A stretch of DNA of 64,000 bases from a virus: the IMG/VR virus record IMGVR_UViG_3300028891_000081, positions 62,001 through 126,000 of that record; one strand, given 5' to 3'. The position numbers and the translations under genes are program-made. Below, in pieces: positions 56,789 to 64,000 of this stretch. How positions within the stretch are numbered: the stretch's first letter is position 1; every line of letters begins with the position of its first letter. The notes beneath the pieces are model-generated. The model was not told the DNA's origin and did no database searches. It saw only the letters and a program-made list of their open reading frames with translations.

Positions 56789-57118
56789 TTATGTGATGTA
56801 TCTTCTGGAGCTAGAGCTAGACTTTAGCTTTGACATCTGAGCCTTGCCCAGTAAATGCTCTGTCCATTTAATGTCGTTCCTTAGGAACTGTAGAGCTAGC
56901 TCCCTAAACTCATCAAGCATCTCTTCAAGCTCTTCCTTAGTGAACTGGTCTATGATGGTAGGATTGGATAGCCAGTATTCCCATCCTTGAGTAGAGGCAA
57001 ATATAGCTTTGTTACATCTGTCTATCTCTGACATATAACCTAACCTGTCCTTAGGTGAAGCTTCCTCTATTTTCTTCATGTACTTCTTTACTTGTTTAAT
57101 CCAGCTTATAGCATTCAA
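56789..57118 (-). CDS. DUF2153-like protein
   Basis: 109 aa, helical. SWIKQVKKYMKKIEEASPKDRLGYMSEIDRCNKAIFAS, then GWEYWLSNPTIIDQFTKEELEEM and FLRNDIKWTEHLL, resemble DUF2153, a family of small crenarchaeal proteins of unknown function. If right it supports a Thermoproteota host. TTG start behind AAGAGG. Last gene of the ligase operon. Confidence 0.5.
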   Translation of the reverse strand: MNAISWIKQVKKYMKKIEEASPKDRLGYMSEIDRCNKAIFASTQGWEYWLSNPTIIDQFTKEELEEMLDEFRELALQFLRNDIKWTEHLLGKAQMSKLKSSSSSRRYIT

Positions 57119-57120
57119 CT

Positions 57121-60100
57121 CTATTTCCTCTTACTCCTGATTTGTTCTCCTTCCCATGTATCAAGCTTCTTGTCTCTAATAAATCTTATAGCTTGTTCAT
57201 GGGTCCACTTGGATGAGTCAAATATTATGTAGGCTACTCTAGCTCCATGTATCTTTCCTGGACGAGGATAAAGGCCTATCCCTATGTCTACTCCTTCAGG
57301 TATGTCTAGCTCAGGAAGGTATAGCTTGGTCTTTTCACTTGGTTCTACTCTGGTAAACTTTCTTAGGTCATAAATATGGACTATGAAGTAGTTCCATCCT
57401 CTCTTCTGCTCTATCTTGAATGGTTCATATGGTTTACCTTCTCTTGGATCTCCTTCTTTACCAAATATCTCATACATCTTCTCAAATATAGACAGAGGTT
57501 TAGGTAGCTTGGATTTCATGAACTGCCATAGACCATCTGCTTTCCTAGCTATGTAGTATCCCTTAAGCTTCTTTCCATTGATGTTAAAGGACATGAATCT
57601 AGGACTATCTTCTATTATCTCTATGCTTCCATGATCTATAGTCTCAGCTATGGACCATTTACCATAAGCTTTCATTCTGGTACCAGTTTTCTTTACCTTC
57701 AACCATTCAAGGTCACTGCATTCCTTGAGTCTAGCTGGGTATGGAACCTCAAGCTTCTTTAAATCGTCCACACCTTTAGCTTCCCATATGTTAAACTCCT
57801 TTAGGTAGTCCCATTCTGGAAGCTTGAATCTAAGGTCCAGGTGATATTCCTTGGACGTTTCAGGCCAGTAGTGCTTGTCAAGAACAAACACTCCCTGGGC
57901 CATGCTGACCTGGGCCGATAGCTTTTCAAATATGTATACATCAGCTCCCTTCTCTTCTTGCTTCAGCTGATATTTCCCTTTCAGACGTTTACCCTTAAAG
58001 TCTAGCTCTATCACTTCTTCTCCATCTTCAGTTCTTGTAGTGTAGCTTACGGTTCCACTGTCTATTATGACATACTGGCCAACCAGCTCTTTATTTGGGT
58101 TAACAGGGGGTGTGTTAGGTTCAGTCTCACCTTGATAGTCCAGCCATTTCCTGGAAGTTCTTGGATATTCATAAGCTGCCATTATCTCATCCTTTAGTGG
58201 ATATCCATCCAACAGGAATGTCCTTACTTTTCCTTTACCCTTGTCATCCAGGAAGAGGAACCATCTCATCTGAGGCATTTGTCTTCCAGTCTTAGCCCTA
58301 GGCCCCATCCAGCTAGCTAGACCCAATGTAAACCTGACAGTGGTAAGTTCAGATAGTTCACCTCTAAGGTAAAGCTCCCATCTCTCAAACTCTTTAGGCC
58401 AGTTCTTCTTAGCCCATTCTTTCGGGAATGGATACTTGATGTTTTGAGGAGGCTTCCATTTATGCTCTATAGCTCTTTTGCTTAATGCATAAGGCTTCTG
58501 ATCTTTTGGTATCATAAATCTCCACATACGTTCATATTCTCCAGGTATAGGCTTCTTAGTCTTAGGGTCTATCTTCTTAACCTTAATGGCTCTTAGGACT
58601 ATTCTGGTCCAGTCTTTGAAGTACTTGTTGTCTTTAATGAAATATTCATGGAAGTATGGCTTTTGAGCTCCAGTTATTAGTAAGCCTTTAGTAAGAATCT
58701 TAAACTCACCTGGAGCTTCTTCTCCAGCACCTACCTCTCCAGGTTCTACTTTACCTTCTACTTTTAGCCACTGTAAAGGCTGGCGAGCTAGCTCTTCCAT
58801 AGTAAGACTGGATAGTTCTTCCTCTGTCTTCCATCTAACATAAACTATGCCATTCTCTACCTTTATTAGCTCATACTTCCATTCATTACAGAATGGATTA
58901 ACACACTTAGTCTCAGCTCTAAACCCTTTTCCTATATTCTCTAGGAACTTTTGAGGAGTATGGGGATCATCTCTGGAACCTCCGACAATACTATTATGGC
59001 AAACTACCAAGCCAAGACCACAGGCAAAGTTATGAAGAGGCTCAAGTGAGAGGTCATATACATACCCTTCAAAATCTATCTCTCCAATTTTACGTTCTGC
59101 TTTGTTTAGATGATAATGGTCCACTAAAAGAATATTGTAGATATAATGCCTACTCTTGGGATCTACACTTTTTTTCACAGTGAAGTTACTACCAAACAAT
59201 CCAAGCAGGAAACATACTTGAATAGCTAGCTCCTCCGAGCTGGTTGAAAATGACTTCCATTTATCACACCCATCTCCCTCCCAAAGAGACTTCCATAGTA
59301 CCTTTAGATAGTCCTTCTTTAGAGCTAGAACGTCTGGAGGAATTCGTTTCTCTAGAGAACTTGCTCCAACATTGTTCTTCAAGTAGTAATAGAGGGTTTT
59401 ATTGGACATTCCTAGAGTATACGTTCCATTTGAGTCTGGTCCTGATATCCAGGATGTAATCCCTAGAGAATCAGAGATAGACTGTTGAACTCTCTTAAGG
59501 AAGTCAAGATTATTATTACCAATTTGAACTAGATAGCTTCCATCAGTTTTCTTATGAACACATCCCTCTGCAATAAAAGCTCCAAGGAAATATAAGAAAG
59601 CTTTTAGCTGCTTACCTCTCAGCTCAATTGGTAAAGGTATAAAGCTTCTTCTTGCTTGTACTTTATCACCATTCTGAAATAGACCTCGGGCATGGAGCTT
59701 GATAGAGTCTCCTCTTGGAGAATAAGAGATGTTTCTGATACCAAGGATCTCAGGGTTGGATGAAGCCTTAGCTGGAGTACACTCCTGAGAATAGACAGAG
59801 TGGTTTGGAGTGACTTTTATTACACCCCACTTTTGATCAAGCTCTAAGATCTTTCCTTTATATCTATGTCTGACTATTGCTGTAATTGGAACCCAGTATC
59901 CTATACCTCCCTTGAAAGCTAGAGCTTTATAGTAAGATGGTCTAACCATCTCATAGCCATTTATCTTTTCTATATTTTTGAATCTTGAAAATAGTTCCTC
60001 AAGCGTTGGAGCTTCTATGCCTTTCGAGGACCAGACTAGCACTCTCTCTCTGGGATGTACTGACCAGCCTTCTAAAAAGCCATTTACTTTAAATCTAAAG

Positions 60101-60246
60101 TCTACATGTTGAGAATCTCCAATATAGTGAGCTTGCATTACAAATGGTTTGGGTTCTTTTACATATTCCATATACTTAGCTGTCAGTTCCCTAGCTATAT
60201 ATTCAGGAACAGCTAGCTCATCTAACATCCATTTTCTAATCTTCAT
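57121..60246 (-). CDS. LigD-type 3'-phosphoesterase-like protein with repeated domains and an intein
   Basis: About 1041 aa (684 after splicing). Residues about 35-61 (FVMQAHYIGDSQHVDFRFKVNGFLEGW in pieces) match the first half of the LigD phosphoesterase (PE) domain, H-x(6)-H-x-D-F-R. The intein follows, then SIVGGSRDDPHTPQ. Far downstream, EYHLDLRFKLP and HGSIEIIEDSPRFMSFNI ... KKLKGYYIARKADG ... WQFMKSK form another PE-like unit, and ELDFKGKRLKGKYQLKQ a further C-terminal-half match. Bacterial and archaeal PE domains trim 3' phosphates and ribonucleotides before ligation. Adjacent to the ligase gene, which it overlaps. ATG 60246 follows GGAG; 60255 is alternative. Confidence 0.7.
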   Translation of the reverse strand: MKIRKWMLDELAVPEYIARELTAKYMEYVKEPKPFVMQAHYIGDSQHVDFRFKVNGFLEGWSVHPRERVLVWSSKGIEAPTLEELFSRFKNIEKINGYEMVRPSYYKALAFKGGIGYWVPITAIVRHRYKGKILELDQKWGVIKVTPNHSVYSQECTPAKASSNPEILGIRNISYSPRGDSIKLHARGLFQNGDKVQARRSFIPLPIELRGKQLKAFLYFLGAFIAEGCVHKKTDGSYLVQIGNNNLDFLKRVQQSISDSLGITSWISGPDSNGTYTLGMSNKTLYYYLKNNVGASSLEKRIPPDVLALKKDYLKVLWKSLWEGDGCDKWKSFSTSSEELAIQVCFLLGLFGSNFTVKKSVDPKSRHYIYNILLVDHYHLNKAERKIGEIDFEGYVYDLSLEPLHNFACGLGLVVCHNSIVGGSRDDPHTPQKFLENIGKGFRAETKCVNPFCNEWKYELIKVENGIVYVRWKTEEELSSLTMEELARQPLQWLKVEGKVEPGEVGAGEEAPGEFKILTKGLLITGAQKPYFHEYFIKDNKYFKDWTRIVLRAIKVKKIDPKTKKPIPGEYERMWRFMIPKDQKPYALSKRAIEHKWKPPQNIKYPFPKEWAKKNWPKEFERWELYLRGELSELTTVRFTLGLASWMGPRAKTGRQMPQMRWFLFLDDKGKGKVRTFLLDGYPLKDEIMAAYEYPRTSRKWLDYQGETEPNTPPVNPNKELVGQYVIIDSGTVSYTTRTEDGEEVIELDFKGKRLKGKYQLKQEEKGADVYIFEKLSAQVSMAQGVFVLDKHYWPETSKEYHLDLRFKLPEWDYLKEFNIWEAKGVDDLKKLEVPYPARLKECSDLEWLKVKKTGTRMKAYGKWSIAETIDHGSIEIIEDSPRFMSFNINGKKLKGYYIARKADGLWQFMKSKLPKPLSIFEKMYEIFGKEGDPREGKPYEPFKIEQKRGWNYFIVHIYDLRKFTRVEPSEKTKLYLPELDIPEGVDIGIGLYPRPGKIHGARVAYIIFDSSKWTHEQAIRFIRDKKLDTWEGEQIRSKRK
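58993..60063 (-). other. intein with LAGLIDADG homing endonuclease
   Basis: 357-residue intein from Ser (SVHPRERVLVWSSKGIEA) to CHN, with Ser as the +1 residue. Block B is TPNHSVYSQ, the endonuclease motifs are YFLGAFIAEGCV and LWKSLWEGDGCD, block F is EGYVYDLSLEPLHNF. It splits the PE domain within the motif equivalent to S-W-A-V-P of LigD, right before the segment G-W|S-I-V-G-G. Confidence 0.88.
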
Positions 60247-63200
60247 ACTCTTCATCTCCTACTACTATAATGTTAGATTCACCATCCAGATTAGATAGCT
60301 TTCCTCTCTTGTAAGTTTTAAACCCATAGTAATAATCTTTTAGGAATACACATCTTCTGATATTAGCTAATGGGCAAGCTACCGGGAACCTAAGGTGTTC
60401 AATCTTCAAGATAGTAAGTTCATGGTACCTTGGCTTACCAAATATCTTCTTTAGGGGACATATCTCTGGGTATTCACTGAACTCACAGATAGGCAGCTTA
60501 ACCACAATAGTCTCTTCAAGTGTCTCAGTAAGCTTGGCTGGTCTTGTACCAAGCTTAGCTATTCTCTCTACAGTAGTAAGTGTGTCTGGGTCTTTTTTGT
60601 CTGATCTCTTTTCTTTGAAGTAAGGGAACATCCAGGTATAGAAATACTTGCCTTCTTTACTCTCATATCTCCTTATCCTGATAGGCATGACTGTTATGAT
60701 GTCACCTCTCTTACACTTGACGTTAGTAGCATAAGTTCTACCTATGATGGCATAGTGTTTTCCCTTGTACTCTACCACCTTGTTCTTAGGAAAGTCATCA
60801 ACCTTCTCTTCTGGGATAAGATATACTGAGATATACATGTAGCTCCCTAGGGGTTCTCCAGTCTCTTTACGTTTCTTTTCTATTACATCCCATACCATGA
60901 CATCTATCTCTTTAAGGTTCTTGAGCTTACAATTATGTAGTACTATATTGCCAGATAAGAAAGACTCCTCTCCTTCCACTTCAATATCATATACCCAGTC
61001 TTTCTTATCAGTATAGACTCTTTTAGCTTCTATTCTATAGGAAGTTATTGGCCGTTTTAACCTTCTAATAATAAAGGAATTTCTCTTCCTAGTCTTTCTC
61101 CATACCACACTGACTGTCTCGTTTCTATGAAGCAAGATAGCATACATTCTACCAGCTAAGGATGGATCTGAAGTAATTATATCATCTGAGAACTTATGAC
61201 ATCTATCTCCATCTCTATAGCCATTCCATAATGCATTAAACGAGGATTCTGGCAAGCTTCCTATAAACCAGGGTATAGTCTTATCATCATTTCTATCTAA
61301 GAAATGTCTAGATAGCCAATCACAGAAAGGCTTATCCCATACTATATAGATATTGATTCCGTTATACTGATATCTCTTCCCTTTAACACCTAAAAGCTTA
61401 TCAGCTAGGTCAGCATAGTATTCAAAGACTTTTGGATCTTTTTGAGAGAATGTTAGTTCTCCTCTCTTATAGCTCTTGCATCTATTATTTCCTAAGCTTC
61501 CCTCAGCTAACCAAAAACCAATAAATTTCCAGAAATCATCTGTACACTTAATAATTTTCTTATATCCATGCCACTCTAGCTCAAGACGCTTGGGGTATGG
61601 TTCTTCTGGAAGGCTAATTCTTATAGGGACTCCCAGCTTATTGTTAATATTTTCAGCTCTTTCCCATCCCTCTCTAGTCATAACTCTGTGATCTCCTGTT
61701 AACCTCACTTTTATACCTCCTGGGTTTTTGCTTCTGACATCATAAAGCTTCTCTTCACTACCAACCAAACGCTTCAATATTCTTAGCACTCTATGTAATT
61801 TACCATCTTTTGCAAATACTAGGTCTCCAACTTTAAGGTTACATACCTTCTTGAAACCTTCCTCTGTAAGAATATAGCTTCCTCCAGTGATGCACATCTC
61901 GTCACTTCTGTTTTCTCCCTTATACTTTACTGGGTACTTCATGGTAGCTGCTTTGGCTACTACACCCTCTGAACCAGGAGCTCTTCTCATCTTTTCCACA
62001 GCTCTTAAGAATTCTCCAGGTGTATCTGTAAATATACTTCTTACCAAGTCCAGATAACGAGCATCTCTGGGAACCACTTTCTTTAACAGCTTGAACCTTT
62101 CAGAATATGGCAAGTCTACTACAGGCTTACCATCCAGGTACATAATATCGTAGAAAACATACACTATTCTGTCCTCAAGCTCTGGAGGAACCTTTCCGAC
62201 AGTTATAGCTGCAGTGTCTTCTCTTTCCATAAGATCCATCTGTCTCTTGAGCTTGGCAGACTTAACCACCTTGTTAGGAGGTATCTCAAAAGCTACCATC
62301 TCTCCATCAAGTATGCAGCTCTCACAATTGAGCTTATCCATGATTTCTTTTACTATGTTTGGAAACTGGCTAGCTCTGTCTCTCTGTCTGTCCTCTGTGA
62401 TTATCTTAACCAGCTTCTTTGCCTTGTCTACATGCAGCTGCATACGTCTTCCATCTACTTTCTCTTGTACGAATATCCCATCCTCTAAGTATTTTGATGC
62501 CCACTCCCTGTACATTTCCTCTGGATCCCAGAATTCAAACTTACCAAAGCCACTACGTGGTTTTACACCTATCATAGGCTTTCCTACTTTGATTTCTTTA
62601 GCTAGCTTCTCAAACCTGTATGGACCAAAGTCTCTGATCATAAGATTGTCAGGTAGCTTAAAGAAGCCATATCTATAGACGTTTAGGCTGTATCCTATGT
62701 ATGGACCAAATGGATCAAAGACTGGGTGTATCCTCCTAGCTAACCATTCAGGCTTCAGGTTTTTTACAGCTTCAACTATCCTAGGATCAGGCAGCTGTCT
62801 AAACAGTAAATCTATGTCATGATCTTTTGGTATCCTTCCCTCATTCACTATTCTTCCAGTAAGATAGGCCCCATAAGGTTCTCCCTTAACTATCAAATGA
62901 GGAGGTAAAGCTTTCAGTACATCTTCCAGCTTGATGTATTCTCCCTCTGGCTCAGGATAGATAGCTTCTGATTCTTCAGCTTCAGAAAAGAACAAGCCCT
63001 TAGGAGTTGGATATTCAGAAACCTCAAGCTCTACAGCTTTAGTAAGGATATTGTCACCTTTTACATCATCCCACAAGCCTCTCTTGTAGAGCTCAATTCC
63101 TACAAATACTCCAGCATCATGGATGTTCTCTGGTATCGTTTCTGGTGAACTAGCACTTTCATTTGCCTTGTCAACCAGGAACTCCCATAGCTTGATAAGC

Positions 63201-64000
63201 TCTTCATCTGTCAGTCCTATAACGTAAGGAGGATCTATGTCTTCTATCCTCATACCAGCAGGTAGTACAGAGTATATCTGAGAGATATAGTTCAGTTCTT
63301 TCTCTTCTTTCCATGGTATGTTGTCCTTCCCTATCTGCTTGATTATCCACTCAAACAGTTCCCTGGCATATTTCTTGTATGTTTCCGGCTTGTTGAATGT
63401 AAACTTGGTGATACCTTTCTTCTCGTACTCTTTATGTCTCCTTATCATTTCCTTAACTATAGCCAGACCAAGCTTTCTACAATCTTCTATAGTTATAGGT
63501 GTACCATCCTTTCGTTTCAGCTTCTTTCCTCTTCTAATGGACGAGTACCAAGCTAATACTATCCTGAAGTCATCTCCTAATGGACGGTCTTCTACATCCT
63601 TGATGTTTCTGATGTATTCTGCAGTTTCCTTGGTGATAAGCTCTATCGGTCTATCACATGGAGTTCTAGATAGATGGGGAATACCTCTATTCAACATTTC
63701 CAAAGCTATGACATAATGCTCTTTGCAACATGGTGAAAGTAGCTCTCCACAAGAATGATAATAGCTATGGAAATACTCTAGCTCTTCCATCGTCATAAGC
63801 TTAGGAGATAAGAACTCGATATTGGAAGCTTTGATGAATATCTGTGGTCCCTTGACCTTCACTCTTATGGGCTTTGGAGCTTCAAACTTGGTAAAGAAGA
63901 ACTCGTATAGGTATAAGGGGAACTTGTTCCAGCTAGGTTCTTTCTTAGCCCATCTCTTTCTTTCTTCTTCACTGACTCTATGCTCATCATATCTCTTGAT
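60236..64000 (-). CDS. nucleotidyltransferase-ATP-dependent DNA ligase fusion with intein, 5' end outside window
   Basis: At least 1254 codons (63862 GTG is an internal candidate start, but the frame stays open to base 64000). Before the intein: an uncharacterised helical region; a nucleotidyltransferase-like segment (GAYLTGRIVNEGRIPKDHDIDLLF, with D-x-D); then the ligase adenylation domain with QEKVDGRRM (Lys of motif I, codon 62461-62459), LDGEMVAF (motif III) and GSEGVVAKAAT (motif IV). After the intein: CKLKNLKEIDVMVWDV (motif V) and an OB-fold-like part (CKRGDIITVMPIRI). It seals nicks or ends with ATP. The phosphoesterase-like gene overlaps its 3' end. Confidence 0.8.
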   Translation of the reverse strand: MKRYDEHRVSEEERKRWAKKEPSWNKFPLYLYEFFFTKFEAPKPIRVKVKGPQIFIKASNIEFLSPKLMTMEELEYFHSYYHSCGELLSPCCKEHYVIALEMLNRGIPHLSRTPCDRPIELITKETAEYIRNIKDVEDRPLGDDFRIVLAWYSSIRRGKKLKRKDGTPITIEDCRKLGLAIVKEMIRRHKEYEKKGITKFTFNKPETYKKYARELFEWIIKQIGKDNIPWKEEKELNYISQIYSVLPAGMRIEDIDPPYVIGLTDEELIKLWEFLVDKANESASSPETIPENIHDAGVFVGIELYKRGLWDDVKGDNILTKAVELEVSEYPTPKGLFFSEAEESEAIYPEPEGEYIKLEDVLKALPPHLIVKGEPYGAYLTGRIVNEGRIPKDHDIDLLFRQLPDPRIVEAVKNLKPEWLARRIHPVFDPFGPYIGYSLNVYRYGFFKLPDNLMIRDFGPYRFEKLAKEIKVGKPMIGVKPRSGFGKFEFWDPEEMYREWASKYLEDGIFVQEKVDGRRMQLHVDKAKKLVKIITEDRQRDRASQFPNIVKEIMDKLNCESCILDGEMVAFEIPPNKVVKSAKLKRQMDLMEREDTAAITVGKVPPELEDRIVYVFYDIMYLDGKPVVDLPYSERFKLLKKVVPRDARYLDLVRSIFTDTPGEFLRAVEKMRRAPGSEGVVAKAATMKYPVKYKGENRSDEMCITGGSYILTEEGFKKVCNLKVGDLVFAKDGKLHRVLRILKRLVGSEEKLYDVRSKNPGGIKVRLTGDHRVMTREGWERAENINNKLGVPIRISLPEEPYPKRLELEWHGYKKIIKCTDDFWKFIGFWLAEGSLGNNRCKSYKRGELTFSQKDPKVFEYYADLADKLLGVKGKRYQYNGINIYIVWDKPFCDWLSRHFLDRNDDKTIPWFIGSLPESSFNALWNGYRDGDRCHKFSDDIITSDPSLAGRMYAILLHRNETVSVVWRKTRKRNSFIIRRLKRPITSYRIEAKRVYTDKKDWVYDIEVEGEESFLSGNIVLHNCKLKNLKEIDVMVWDVIEKKRKETGEPLGSYMYISVYLIPEEKVDDFPKNKVVEYKGKHYAIIGRTYATNVKCKRGDIITVMPIRIRRYESKEGKYFYTWMFPYFKEKRSDKKDPDTLTTVERIAKLGTRPAKLTETLEETIVVKLPICEFSEYPEICPLKKIFGKPRYHELTILKIEHLRFPVACPLANIRRCVFLKDYYYGFKTYKRGKLSNLDGESNIIVVGDEEYED
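60932..61894 (-). other. intein with LAGLIDADG homing endonuclease
   Basis: 321-residue intein from Cys (CITGGSYILTEEGFKKV) to LHN, with Cys as +1 residue. TGDHRVMTREGW is block B, FIGFWLAEGSLG and ALWNGYRDGDR the endonuclease motifs, WVYDIEVEGEESFLSGN block F. It interrupts the ligase just before motif V (C-K-L-K-N), which is required for nucleotidyl transfer. Confidence 0.9.
63273..63289 (+). repeat. dispersed palindrome TATATCYGAGAGATATA
   Basis: Exact copy (Y=T) in the ligase fusion gene, read in a different frame as NYISQIYS. Confidence 0.85.

Noticed and set aside
1-64000. CRISPR arrays, tRNA genes, rRNA genes, insertion sequences and attachment sites
   Set aside because: I looked for regularly spaced direct repeats, T-loop-like GGTTC-A-A-TCC words, and transposase or integrase motifs and found none I could support.
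57121-64000. Large terminase subunit hidden in one of the two giant genes at the right edge
   Set aside because: Motifs are those of ligase, phosphoesterase and intein domains; no Walker A/B plus nuclease pattern of terminases was seen.

Overview
The window reads as about 64 kb of a tailed double-stranded DNA virus (Caudoviricetes-type, HK97-fold capsid) of an anaerobic, probably thermophilic archaeon, or a provirus or large contig of one. Archaeal signs are an Alba chromatin protein, a RadA recombinase, a family B DNA polymerase, an XPF/Hef-type ERCC4 nuclease, a DHH (RecJ/GAN-like) phosphoesterase, TATA-box promoters, GGAGGTG ribosome-binding sites and frequent TTG/GTG starts. Viral signs are a portal, two major capsid protein paralogues, a protease-scaffold fusion, head-tail connector-like genes, baseplate/fibre-like proteins and dense overlapping genes with almost no intergenic DNA. 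Anaerobic ribonucleotide reductase (NrdD and NrdG) points to an anaerobic host. No terminase, tail tube, rRNA, tRNA, CRISPR array or transposase was recognised; the terminase presumably lies outside the window.

Layout. Bases 1-37,262 are all transcribed rightwards and 37,281-64,000 all leftwards, meeting at one convergent junction marked by a 9-bp-stem hairpin. (1) 1-16.6 kb: methyltransferase, Alba, many small zinc-ribbon proteins, nucleotide pool enzymes (DUF1599-like and MazG-like), DHH phosphoesterase, RadA, ERCC4 nuclease, a possible ssDNA-binding protein, a ParB-like protein, PolB, RNase H, and a trypsin-like protease with an intein directly after the catalytic histidine. (2) 16.6-24.7 kb: portal, NrdD/NrdG, PHP phosphoesterase, HTH-metallophosphoesterase, deoxyribosyltransferase-like protein, cytidine deaminase. 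(3) 24.8-37.3 kb: one long operon for sugars: three glycosyltransferases, two SDR sugar enzymes, a cupin, a GT75-like protein, a B12/radical SAM protein, a CysD-like protein, and a set (GmhA, HddA, GmhB, RfaE2-like nucleotidyltransferase) that would make an NDP-activated heptose.

(4) 37.3-56.8 kb, leftward: virion genes. In transcription order these are a 219-aa structural protein, a membrane protein, a kelch propeller, a cysteine-cluster protein, a 2033-aa protein made largely of nearly 100 copies of a 14-residue repeat, a BppU-like domain protein, a protease-scaffold with C2H2 fingers, two coiled-coil proteins, capsid paralogue 2, a propeller inserted into a DUF2341 domain, capsid paralogue 1 with its own promoter and terminator-like hairpin, then connector and neck proteins. 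(5) 56.8-64 kb, leftward: a DUF2153-like protein, an intein-containing protein with at least two LigD-type phosphoesterase-like domains, and an intein-containing nucleotidyltransferase-ATP-dependent DNA ligase fusion that runs off the window edge. These two look like an end-processing and ligation pair.

The strongest unexplained signals are (a) a dispersed 17-bp imperfect palindrome, TATATCYGAGAGATATA, present ten times exactly in different reading frames and once between genes, so selected as DNA; (b) the 14-residue repeat giant; and (c) the virus-encoded phosphoesterase/nucleotidyltransferase-ligase pair, each interrupted by an intein inside a conserved catalytic region.
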